5,318 bases of DNA. Origin: Opitutaceae bacterium. Lineage in GTDB: Bacteria; Verrucomicrobiota; Verrucomicrobiia; Opitutales; Opitutaceae. Below the pieces are notes generated by a model. That model was not told where the DNA came from. It did not search any database and worked only from the letters and a program-made list of their open reading frames with translations. The stretch spans positions 1-5,318 of the forward strand of contig JADLBI010000092.1 in the NCBI GenBank assembly GCA_020847775.1, written 5' to 3'. Positions 1 to 5,318 of this stretch are shown one piece after another (positions within the stretch are counted from its first letter, which is position 1; every line of letters starts with the position of its first letter). Both the position numbers and the translations under genes were made by a program.

Positions 1-176
1 CAGTATTTCAACATGCCGGGGATGCCTTCATTGCGGATCAAATCGCGCGCGTGCCGCTGGCTGTCGTGGTTGATCGCCTCGTCCCAATACGCACGCACCA
101 GCGCGGAGCCGCCGGCGCGCTCCAGCCAGCCGAAGGTCCATTCGTAATGCCCGCAAAAATCGTAGCACCCGATCAT
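1..176 (-). CDS. Small Cys/His-containing protein, N-terminal part only (ATC hydrolase-like family, tentative)
   Basis: The gene starts with ATG at 176 and runs off the left edge, leaving 58 complete codons with no stop. Its first bases overlap the TGA of the upstream 180-residue gene as ATGA, a classic translational-coupling junction that fixes this start. The visible protein opens MIGCYDFCGHYEWTF, with Cys4, Cys8 and His10 close together, continues with an AYWDEAINHDSQRHA stretch (residues 29-43), and ends near GIPGMLKY. This resembles the N-terminal half of small proteins annotated as L-2-amino-thiazoline-4-carboxylic acid hydrolase-like, whose usual C-terminal CP and cysteine motifs would lie outside the window. 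Residues 14 onward also align loosely with residues 39-83 of the upstream neighbour (TF, VR, YW at matching places), suggesting paralogy. That a gene is present is well supported; the family name comes from recalled resemblance only. Confidence 0.7.
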   Translation of the reverse strand, partial: MIGCYDFCGHYEWTFGWLERAGGSALVRAYWDEAINHDSQRHARDLIRNEGIPGMLKY

Positions 177-715
177 GCCGTCGCCTCCTTGATGGCCGCG
201 GGGTCTTGCGGTGGCAGGGCCGCCGCGGGCGTCGCAAACGTGTGTCGGCAGGCCCCGTTGCCGCCTTCCAACCGCATCGTTAGCCCCGCCGCCTCCGCTC
301 GCGCCGCACCGAGGTGATAGCAATGTTGACAATACTCGCGCACGATCTCGCGACCACCCGCCCGGAGATGCTTGATCGCCGGGCATACGCGCACTTGCAC
401 GTCAACGTGGTCAGGCAGCTCACACACCTCAACCTCCGCGTCAGGCTCGGCCGCGTAAAATTCGCGCCAGTAGCGCGCGATCTCTGCCAGCCCGCCAGCC
501 CGCCAGCGATCGTTTACCACACAGTAATAACCGCGGCCCATCTCCTCCAGATAGCGCACCCAAGCCTCCCGGCCCAAGCGCCTAAGAATAAAGCGGAAAG
601 TCGCGTTGATCGCATAATAAAAATCCGGCGCGCCATGCGGCTTGGTGTCCTGATACGGCAATGCGCTCCCGGGGGTCACGGCGCGCCATGCTGGAGCTGC
701 TGGGTCGAACTGCAA
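173..715 (-). CDS. Hypothetical protein, possible L-2-amino-thiazoline-4-carboxylic acid hydrolase-like family
   Basis: Up to 180 residues. The N-terminal half (about 30-90) looks helical and is rich in aromatic and Arg residues. The C-terminal half carries the informative residues: Cys111-Pro112, His116, a Cys129-Gln-His-Cys132-Tyr-His134 cluster, then GGNGACRHTF at 151-160 with Cys156 and His158. The order CP, then a Cys cluster, then a Gly-rich segment ending in Cys plus an aromatic resembles ATC hydrolase-like proteins; a metal-binding or 4-vinyl-reductase-type protein is an alternative. There is no signal peptide or membrane segment. The start is uncertain. No ATG lies before the conserved part, and an in-frame TGA at 728-730 limits upstream extension. 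Candidates are TTG at 715, GTG at 679 and TTG at 661, the last preceded by a GGGAG about 4 bases away. It overlaps the next gene by ATGA and is divergent from ppx. An 8-bp tandem repeat lies inside it. Confidence 0.72.
   Translation of the reverse strand: MQFDPAAPAWRAVTPGSALPYQDTKPHGAPDFYYAINATFRFILRRLGREAWVRYLEEMGRGYYCVVNDRWRAGGLAEIARYWREFYAAEPDAEVEVCELPDHVDVQVRVCPAIKHLRAGGREIVREYCQHCYHLGAARAEAAGLTMRLEGGNGACRHTFATPAAALPPQDPAAIKEATA
486..506. repeat. Short 8-bp tandem repeat inside the 180-residue gene
   Basis: The plus strand reads GCCAG followed by two perfect copies of CCCGCCAG (491-498 and 499-506), about 2.6 copies in total. On the minus strand it encodes the RWRAGGLAE stretch at about residues 70-78. 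Because 8 is not a multiple of 3, gaining or losing one unit would shift the reading frame. The copy number is low, so it may simply be GC-rich coding sequence. Confidence 0.5.
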
Positions 716-814
716 GCAAACAGCCAGTCACGAGAATGGCCACAGCGCGGAACACCCTTCACCATCATTTATTTGCGGGGTTGTCAGTCAGTCGCAGGCG
801 CCACACGTTGCCTC
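716..814. promoter_or_regulatory. Divergent intergenic region, presumed promoters for ppx and the leftward gene pair
   Basis: This is the only non-coding stretch longer than a few bases in the window and it separates two divergently read genes, so promoters for both are expected here by position. It contains an AT-rich patch at about 762-774 (ATCATTTATTTGC) that stands out in GC-rich surroundings and could be a melting region. TTGTCA at 781-786 resembles a -35 hexamer, but no good -10 lies 16-18 bases downstream of it before the ppx start. GTCA is repeated at 783-790. I cannot assign a specific promoter, operator or transcription start. Confidence 0.3.
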
Positions 815-1750
815 ATGCGCAGAGTCGCGGTCATCGATATCGGTAGCAATTCCATCAAACTCTTGGTCGCGCGACGCGGCACGAACTGCGGCCGCGTTAA
901 ACAGGTCCACGCCCAGTCGATCGACGCGCGCATCAGCGCTGGTATCAGCCAAGCGGAACCGCGACTAGGCGAGGATAGCATGGCGCGCGGGCTCGCCGCC
1001 ATCCAGGAATTGCTGGCCGCCGCCTCGCCACACGCTCCCGAGCGCACCATTTTGGTCGCGACCAGCGCGGTGCGCGATGCCCGCAACGGCCGCGAATTTC
1101 TGGCGTGCGTCCAACACGAAACCGGTTACGAAGTCCAACTCCTGAGTGGTGAAGCCGAAGCCAACGCCATCGGCGCCGGACTCACCTGCGATCCCGCGCT
1201 CGCCGAGCTGAGCAACTTCTCGGTCTTCGATCTTGGCGGCGGTAGCCTCGAATGCCTCGCCTTCACGCAACGACGCGTGGCGCAAGCCCTCAGCCTGCAG
1301 CTCGGTTGCGTTCGACTGTCAGAGCTCTTCGTGCCCGACATCGCCGCGCCATTTTCCGGAGAAAGCCGATCGCGAATCGCCGCCCATGTGGGCGCCACAC
1401 TGACCGACGTCGGTTTCCAATTCTCCATCGGTCGGGCGACTAGCGTCATCACCGGCGGTTCGGTCGTCGCGCTGCAATCCATTCGCGCCGCTCAGCTGGG
1501 CCAACCCTTGGCCGAGGTCCCTTCCCTCATCACCTTGAGCAAAATGCGCAACCTACTCGACGAAATCGCACCGTTGCCTCTCGCCCAGCGAATGCTCATC
1601 CCGGGCATGCCGCCCGCCCGCGCCGATGTGCTGCCCGCCGCACTCGCCACACTCATCGCGGTGGCCGAACTGGGCGGGCTCACCGAGTTCCACCACTCCT
1701 TCTACAACCTGCGTTACGGCCTCGCCAAAGAAGCACTGCAGGCGGTATGA
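815..1750 (+). CDS. ppx: Ppx/GppA family phosphatase (exopolyphosphatase type, short form)
   Basis: A 311-residue protein of the ASKHA-fold Ppx/GppA family, which removes terminal phosphate from inorganic polyphosphate and/or the 5' phosphate of pppGpp in the cytoplasm. The family motifs appear in order: DIGSNS at 8-13 (phosphate-1 loop), ATSAVRD at 82-88, SGEAEA at 111-116 (Glu115 probably matches the catalytic Glu of the SGxEEA motif), DLGGGS at 139-144 (phosphate-2 loop), LGCVRL at 163-168, ITGGS at 212-216, and PPARADVLPAA at 266-276. The length matches two-domain short forms. The C-terminal HD-like domains of E. coli Ppx and GppA (about 500 residues) are absent. The usual REG near the C-terminus reads Arg300-Tyr-Gly. 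ATG 815 is chosen because it sits seven codons before DIGSNS; the open frame continues upstream to 314 but there lies antisense to another gene. There is no clear Shine-Dalgarno. Polyphosphatase versus guanosine pentaphosphatase activity cannot be told from sequence. Confidence 0.95.
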   Translation: MRRVAVIDIGSNSIKLLVARRGTNCGRVKQVHAQSIDARISAGISQAEPRLGEDSMARGLAAIQELLAAASPHAPERTILVATSAVRDARNGREFLACVQHETGYEVQLLSGEAEANAIGAGLTCDPALAELSNFSVFDLGGGSLECLAFTQRRVAQALSLQLGCVRLSELFVPDIAAPFSGESRSRIAAHVGATLTDVGFQFSIGRATSVITGGSVVALQSIRAAQLGQPLAEVPSLITLSKMRNLLDEIAPLPLAQRMLIPGMPPARADVLPAALATLIAVAELGGLTEFHHSFYNLRYGLAKEALQAV

Positions 1751-1755
1751 GCCGG

Positions 1756-3438
1756 CTAATGCGGGCAGACCATGGTGATCTCGCGCCATTCGGTGGAGAG
1801 CGGAAAGCTGAGGCGACCCACATAATCCTCCGGCTTCGGCAATCCGTCCTGCGTGTAGGAATTATGCGGCACCAGCGGGTAATCCAACCGCGCGCCAGTG
1901 GGCAGCGTCCATTCCAACCCACGCCACCACATGAGCCGCACCGGTCGCGGGCAGCCCTGCTCATGAATCAAAACCGATGGATCGATCGTCTCGGTGGCGC
2001 CGTCGATCTCGAGTGTATCGCCCTTGCGCAGAGCAAGGATCAGGCCGAACTCTAGCTCGGCATCAGGGGCACCTCGGCTCTGTCGTGCAGAAACGCAACA
2101 ACCCCCACCTGTGAGCGTCAGCCGCATCGTCACTTCTTCCGCCGAGAATGCCAAAGCCACCTCGGCTTCGTGAGCGGTGATACGCACCGGATAAGCCCGG
2201 TCAGGAATGTAGGCGCGCCCTCCCTTGGTGCGCCGCACCGTGGAGAAACGCGGCATGAACTTGCTGCCGCCCGTGCCGACGAGATAACCCGCCGCGGCAT
2301 GCCATATCTCCACAAAATTTTGCGTATCCAGCACAAACCGGCTCGGGTGATCCGGCACCACTTGCCAGCCGAGATAGGCCCGCCAGTGCTCATCGCTGAG
2401 GCGGGCCGCGGGTAAACCTATCGGACGGCTCACCGCGAGTTCTGCCGGACGCGATCTGTCCGCAAAAGCGAATTCCGCAAAGGAGCCGAAAAACGCGAAT
2501 GCCTGCGCGCCGTTGTCGCACACGCCCACGGCGTTAAGGTGGCTGCGCCCGGCCCTCATTCGTTGCAAGGCCATCTGGCGGCCTTCCGCGCAGGCCAGTA
2601 ATCCGGGCGGCAAGAACAGGAACGGCGCGCGATGGTATCTCATCCGCACATCCAGCACGACCGCGCTGCTGCCGTCGGGAAGTTCGGAGTATTCGAGAAA
2701 CCCGAGAAAGCGGCCGATGCTCGCATGCGCGGCTTGCTCGCCCGACAATTCGGCATACACCGAAACGGCCAACGCCGTCACCATCGAATATCCGACCACG
2801 ATCCCTTCCCCCTCCGGCCAATAGCCGTCGCGATGCTGAAATGGGTGCACACACCGCGTAAAGAAATCCCGCGCGTAGTCCATCCACTCAAGCCGATCAA
2901 AATGCCGACCCGCCCGATAAAACAACAGCCCATGCCATGTGTCGTGATTACCCACGAACTCACGCGGCGGCGTCCGGTATTTCTCCACAAAACATTTATG
3001 CAAGGCCCCTGTCGCTCCCAGCACCGCGTGCGACAGCCGTTGTCGCAACTCCGCCGAGCCCAGTTGGTCCTGCTCCAATATCTCCAGGGCGCAAAGTAGA
3101 TAAAAATTCAACCATTCGCCGATGTGCCGCCCCCATTCCCTGCCGCGTGAATAATGCGGAGTGTGGAATTCCTCATCAGTGATCGACAGCGTGTAGTCGA
3201 TGTTGCGCAACGCCAAATCGAGATAGCGCGCGCGGGTCGCCTGGTCGCATCCGGGCACCCGGCCAGTCGCCAGCAGAAGGAGCGCGTGCGGCGTAAACTG
3301 ATTGTAATACGACGGTCCATGCGCGGTCGGCCAATCGCGCAGATCGAGATCCATGCTGCCACTCGGACCATAATGCGGCGCAAGCAGCTTCGCCCAGTCA
3401 CCAATCAGATCAGCGGCGGCTTGTTTCAGTGCGTCCAT
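1756..3438 (-). CDS. Putative alpha/alpha-toroid polysaccharide-lyase-like protein (heparinase II/III-like, tentative)
   Basis: A 560-residue protein. Residues 1 to about 290 are helical with repeated aromatic and Trp/Gly patterns typical of an alpha/alpha toroid: YYNQFTPHALLLL at 44-56, EWGRHIGEWLNFY at 101-113, FVGNHDTWHGLLFYRAG at 161-177, and DGYWPEGEGIVVGYS at 204-218. Residues about 330-555 are rich in beta-type sequence with a TGGG turn (443-446), consistent with a C-terminal beta sandwich. This two-part layout is shared by heparinase II/III-like and alginate-lyase-like enzymes. Asn164, His165, Tyr207 and Tyr217 are candidate Asn/His/Tyr catalytic residues; this assignment is inferred. 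The N-terminus (MDALKQAAADLIGDW) has no signal peptide, so the protein is probably cytoplasmic and would act on imported oligosaccharides or intracellular glycans. The ATG at 3438 lies 29 bp inside the end of rluD, with no clear ribosome binding site; ATG 3354 (residue 29) is an alternative start. Substrate is unknown. A glycoside hydrolase or unclassified toroid protein is also possible. Confidence 0.6.
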   Translation of the reverse strand: MDALKQAAADLIGDWAKLLAPHYGPSGSMDLDLRDWPTAHGPSYYNQFTPHALLLLATGRVPGCDQATRARYLDLALRNIDYTLSITDEEFHTPHYSRGREWGRHIGEWLNFYLLCALEILEQDQLGSAELRQRLSHAVLGATGALHKCFVEKYRTPPREFVGNHDTWHGLLFYRAGRHFDRLEWMDYARDFFTRCVHPFQHRDGYWPEGEGIVVGYSMVTALAVSVYAELSGEQAAHASIGRFLGFLEYSELPDGSSAVVLDVRMRYHRAPFLFLPPGLLACAEGRQMALQRMRAGRSHLNAVGVCDNGAQAFAFFGSFAEFAFADRSRPAELAVSRPIGLPAARLSDEHWRAYLGWQVVPDHPSRFVLDTQNFVEIWHAAAGYLVGTGGSKFMPRFSTVRRTKGGRAYIPDRAYPVRITAHEAEVALAFSAEEVTMRLTLTGGGCCVSARQSRGAPDAELEFGLILALRKGDTLEIDGATETIDPSVLIHEQGCPRPVRLMWWRGLEWTLPTGARLDYPLVPHNSYTQDGLPKPEDYVGRLSFPLSTEWREITMVCPH

Positions 3439-4405
3439 GACGGGATGAAGTTGGCCGAACGGTCCGGCGCAGCGCGGTGACCATCGCTTGCATGTCTGAC
3501 GGCAGAGGGGCGCGCAGATCGAGTGTCTTGCCGCTGACCGGATGCGCCACCACCAGATGTTCGGCGTGAAGCATCACGCGGCCAGGCTGTTTCGCGAGTT
3601 GCGGCAGCGGTTTCCAACCATAAACGACATCGCCGAGCAGCACATGGCCGAGAGATTTTAAATGCACACGAATCTGGTGCGTGCGGCCAGTATGAATCGT
3701 GCAGCGCACCAAGGCCGCCAAATCGCCGAAGGCCTCGACTACTTCCCAATCGGTCCGCGCATGTTTGCCGCCCTTGGCTTCGTCTACGATCGCCATTTTA
3801 TGCCTGTGGTTGGGATTGCGGCCGATGGGCCGGTCGATGATGCCGCTAAGCAGCTCCGGGCGACCAGTCACCAAGGCGAGATATTCTTTGTGTAGAGTGC
3901 GTTCGCTGAACTGCTCCGCCAGCCCGCGGTGCGCCGCGTCGTTTTTCGCCACGATAATCACACCGGAAGTTTCTCGGTCCAACCGATGCACGATCCCCGG
4001 GCGTTCCACCCCGCCGATGCCGCTCAGACCGCCTTGGCAATGCGCGAGCAGCGCGTGCACCAGCGTATCTTCGCCGGTTGCGGCTCCCGGATGCACCACC
4101 ATGCCCGAGGCCTTGTTCAACGCGAGCAGGTGTTTGTCCTCGTATAAAATATCCAGCGTTATTTTCGCCGGGGTCAGATCCATCGGCTTGGTTTCCGGCA
4201 GTTGAAACTCGACGAGATCGCCCGTCACCAGCGGATGATCGCGCGCAATGACAATGCCATTGGCGCGCACCAGCCCCGCGTCGAAGGCGCGTTGCAACGC
4301 GACGCGGCTGTGCGTCGCAAAGGCCAGTGCGAGCACCTTATCCGCCCTAGTCGGTCGCGGGCCGGCGGGCACTTCATAGCGGGCAATGGAGGATTCAGCG
4401 CTCAT
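3410..4405 (-). CDS. rluD: RluA-family 23S rRNA pseudouridine synthase, RluD-like
   Basis: A 331-residue enzyme that isomerises uridine to pseudouridine in RNA. RluD acts on helix 69 of 23S rRNA. An S4 RNA-binding domain occupies about 18-70 (RADKVLALAF, then SRVALQRAFDAGLVRANG). The catalytic domain follows, with VLYEDKHLLALNK-type sequence at 86-98, GMVVHP at 101-106, the catalytic motif HRLDRETSG at 140-148 (Asp143 the nucleophile), HKEYLALV at 172-179, HTGRTHQIRVHL at 238-249 and RVMLHAEHL at 276-284. The length and S4 domain fit RluD/RluC rather than the shorter RluA. ATG 4405 is chosen because it precedes the S4 domain by a normal distance and overlaps the end of the adenosine deaminase gene by 11 bp; the open frame extends to 4495 but only as antisense-free overlap with add, without family sequence. 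The last ~20 residues are Arg/Ser/Thr-rich and overlap the next gene. Family is certain; the exact target uridines are inferred. Confidence 0.95.
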   Translation of the reverse strand: MSAESSIARYEVPAGPRPTRADKVLALAFATHSRVALQRAFDAGLVRANGIVIARDHPLVTGDLVEFQLPETKPMDLTPAKITLDILYEDKHLLALNKASGMVVHPGAATGEDTLVHALLAHCQGGLSGIGGVERPGIVHRLDRETSGVIIVAKNDAAHRGLAEQFSERTLHKEYLALVTGRPELLSGIIDRPIGRNPNHRHKMAIVDEAKGGKHARTDWEVVEAFGDLAALVRCTIHTGRTHQIRVHLKSLGHVLLGDVVYGWKPLPQLAKQPGRVMLHAEHLVVAHPVSGKTLDLRAPLPSDMQAMVTALRRTVRPTSSRHGRTETSRR

Positions 4406-5318
4406 GCATGAGACGATCGATCTCGGCCAGCTGTCGGTGGCGAAACTCAGACGAGACATCAGCGACGTCCCAACCGTGGCGCACGTAGTGCGCAAGTTCC
4501 AACCGATCGCAATTCATCTCATCCGCCAGCACTCGATACTCGTCGTTCAGCCGGTTGTTGAAGCACAGCGGATCGTCCGTGCTAATCGTGCAGCGAACTC
4601 CGGCCGTCGAAAGCCGCCGCAGTGGGTGGCTGGCGAAATCCGGAAACACGCGCAGCCGGATGTTGCTGATCGGGCACACATCAAACGTCACTCCACGGTC
4701 TCGCGCGAGTGCGACAACTTCCGGATCCTCGATGGCGCGCACGCCATGCTGCACACGCGCGACGCCAAGTATTTCGATGGCCTCACGCACGCGAGCCGCT
4801 CCATCAAATTCTCCCGCGTGGCATTTGGTGATTTTGCCCGCCGCGCGCATGCGTGCCCAGGCCGGCGAGCTCCAAGCTTCCGTCGGCATGGTCTCCAGTC
4901 CGTGCAGGTCCACGCCCGCGAGTTCGTCCCAATTTTCCAGATCATCTATCACGGCCTGCATGGCCCCGCGGTAGACGTCGCGCGGCATCCCGGCGAAGAC
5001 ACGCACTTCGAGATTGGGCGGCGCGGCGGAGCGAATCGCGGCGATGATTTCTGGACCGGGAACGTTGATGAATTGGGTGACCGGCAAATGGAAACTCGTT
5101 TCCACGTAGAGCACATTTTGTGCGACGTGCGTGGCAAAGATGGCTTTCATGGCCTCGTGATACCGATCCGCCGAGATGAACCACGGCAACGCGTGGTCTA
5201 GCAAGACCTGCTCAAAAGTCGGAAAATCAGGATAGCGGTAATCCGCCGCATGAAACGGCGGATTTGGCGGATACCGGTCAGGACGCCACTCCCGCAGCAA
5301 GGCATCGGGGATGGCGCC
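4395..5318 (-). CDS. add: Adenosine deaminase family protein, 5' end outside window
   Basis: The visible part is 307 residues to the TGA at 4395-4397. The start codon and the N-terminal HxHxxG zinc motif lie beyond the right edge, and the first visible residues GAIPDALLREW fit the sequence that normally follows that motif. The family hydrolyses adenosine or adenine to inosine or hypoxanthine plus ammonia through a zinc-activated water. Visible motifs are GVDLHGLE at 135-142, KCHAGEF at 165-171 (zinc-ligand His167 and catalytic Glu170), VQHGVRA at 189-195 (His191), CPISNIRL at 215-222 and STDDP at 246-250 (Asp248 and Asp249, zinc and active-site acids), followed by LNDEY at 257-261. GVDLHGLE resembles the GIDLAGDE of adenosine deaminases more than the version in adenine deaminases, so adenosine is the likelier substrate. 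A related 6-aminopurine nucleoside cannot be excluded. It is the first visible gene of the leftward run and overlaps rluD by 11 bp. Confidence 0.92.
   Translation of the reverse strand, partial: GAIPDALLREWRPDRYPPNPPFHAADYRYPDFPTFEQVLLDHALPWFISADRYHEAMKAIFATHVAQNVLYVETSFHLPVTQFINVPGPEIIAAIRSAAPPNLEVRVFAGMPRDVYRGAMQAVIDDLENWDELAGVDLHGLETMPTEAWSSPAWARMRAAGKITKCHAGEFDGAARVREAIEILGVARVQHGVRAIEDPEVVALARDRGVTFDVCPISNIRLRVFPDFASHPLRRLSTAGVRCTISTDDPLCFNNRLNDEYRVLADEMNCDRLELAHYVRHGWDVADVSSEFRHRQLAEIDRLMHER

Noticed and set aside
28..237. 69-codon minus-strand open frame rich in Arg
   Set aside because: It overlaps the ATGA junction in a different frame from both coupled genes and has the Arg/Pro/Ala-rich composition of an out-of-frame GC-rich read.
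314..814. Upstream extension of the ppx reading frame, which would add 167 residues
   Set aside because: It shows no family sequence, lies antisense to the 180-residue gene over most of its length, and ppx homologues begin just before DIGSNS, matching ATG 815.
1751..1756. GCCGGC palindrome between the convergent stop codons as a terminator
   Set aside because: Six bases with no loop and no T-run cannot form an intrinsic terminator.
2632..3099. 155-codon plus-strand open frame opposite the lyase-like gene
   Set aside because: Its composition is rich in His, Arg and Pro with no domain pattern. It is best explained as a shadow of the minus-strand gene.
3699..4205. 168-codon plus-strand open frame opposite rluD
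   Set aside because: It lies opposite the catalytic core of a clear RluA-family enzyme and is Ser/Pro/Arg-rich without motifs, so it is a shadow frame.
4406..4495. 30-residue upstream extension of rluD
   Set aside because: It lies within the end of add in another frame and has no RluD-like sequence. ATG 4405 gives the usual N-terminal length before the S4 domain.
4386..5201. 271-codon plus-strand open frame opposite add
   Set aside because: It is antisense to a gene with a complete motif set, shows no recognisable domain, and long antisense frames are expected in GC-rich coding DNA.

Overview
The window is a compact, GC-rich bacterial chromosomal segment with six protein-coding genes, two of them cut by the window ends. 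Gene order, high GC, weak or absent Shine-Dalgarno sequences and the look of the proteins suggest a Verrucomicrobiota-type bacterium, perhaps near Opitutales. This is an impression from protein resemblance, not a measured placement. I see no tRNA, rRNA, CRISPR array, insertion sequence, phage gene or attachment site.

Layout from left to right. (1) Bases 1-715, minus strand: two tightly coupled small genes whose stop and start codons overlap as ATGA. Both look like members of a Cys/His-rich family resembling L-2-amino-thiazoline-4-carboxylic acid (ATC) hydrolase, and they appear to be diverged tandem paralogues. The downstream one runs off the left edge. (2) Bases 716-814: a 99-bp divergent intergenic region, the only place where promoters for both directions must fit. 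(3) Bases 815-1750, plus strand: a short-form Ppx/GppA phosphatase (exopolyphosphatase type). (4) Bases 1756-5318, minus strand: a three-gene overlapping run read right to left. It holds an adenosine deaminase family protein (5' end outside the window), an RluD-type 23S rRNA pseudouridine synthase, and a 560-residue protein that looks like an alpha/alpha-toroid plus beta-sandwich polysaccharide-lyase-like enzyme without a signal peptide. This run meets ppx tail to tail with only 5 bp between the stop codons.

Functionally, three genes have recognisable housekeeping-type roles: purine salvage (adenosine deaminase), ribosome modification (RluD) and polyphosphate or (p)ppGpp turnover (Ppx). The lyase-like protein and the ATC-hydrolase-like pair are the less understood parts. 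The overlaps 4395-4405 and 3410-3438 make co-transcription of the add-rluD-lyase-like run likely, but nothing shows the three products share a pathway. I found no convincing new biological system. The best leads are the cytoplasmic lyase-like protein and the small Cys/His-rich paralogue pair.
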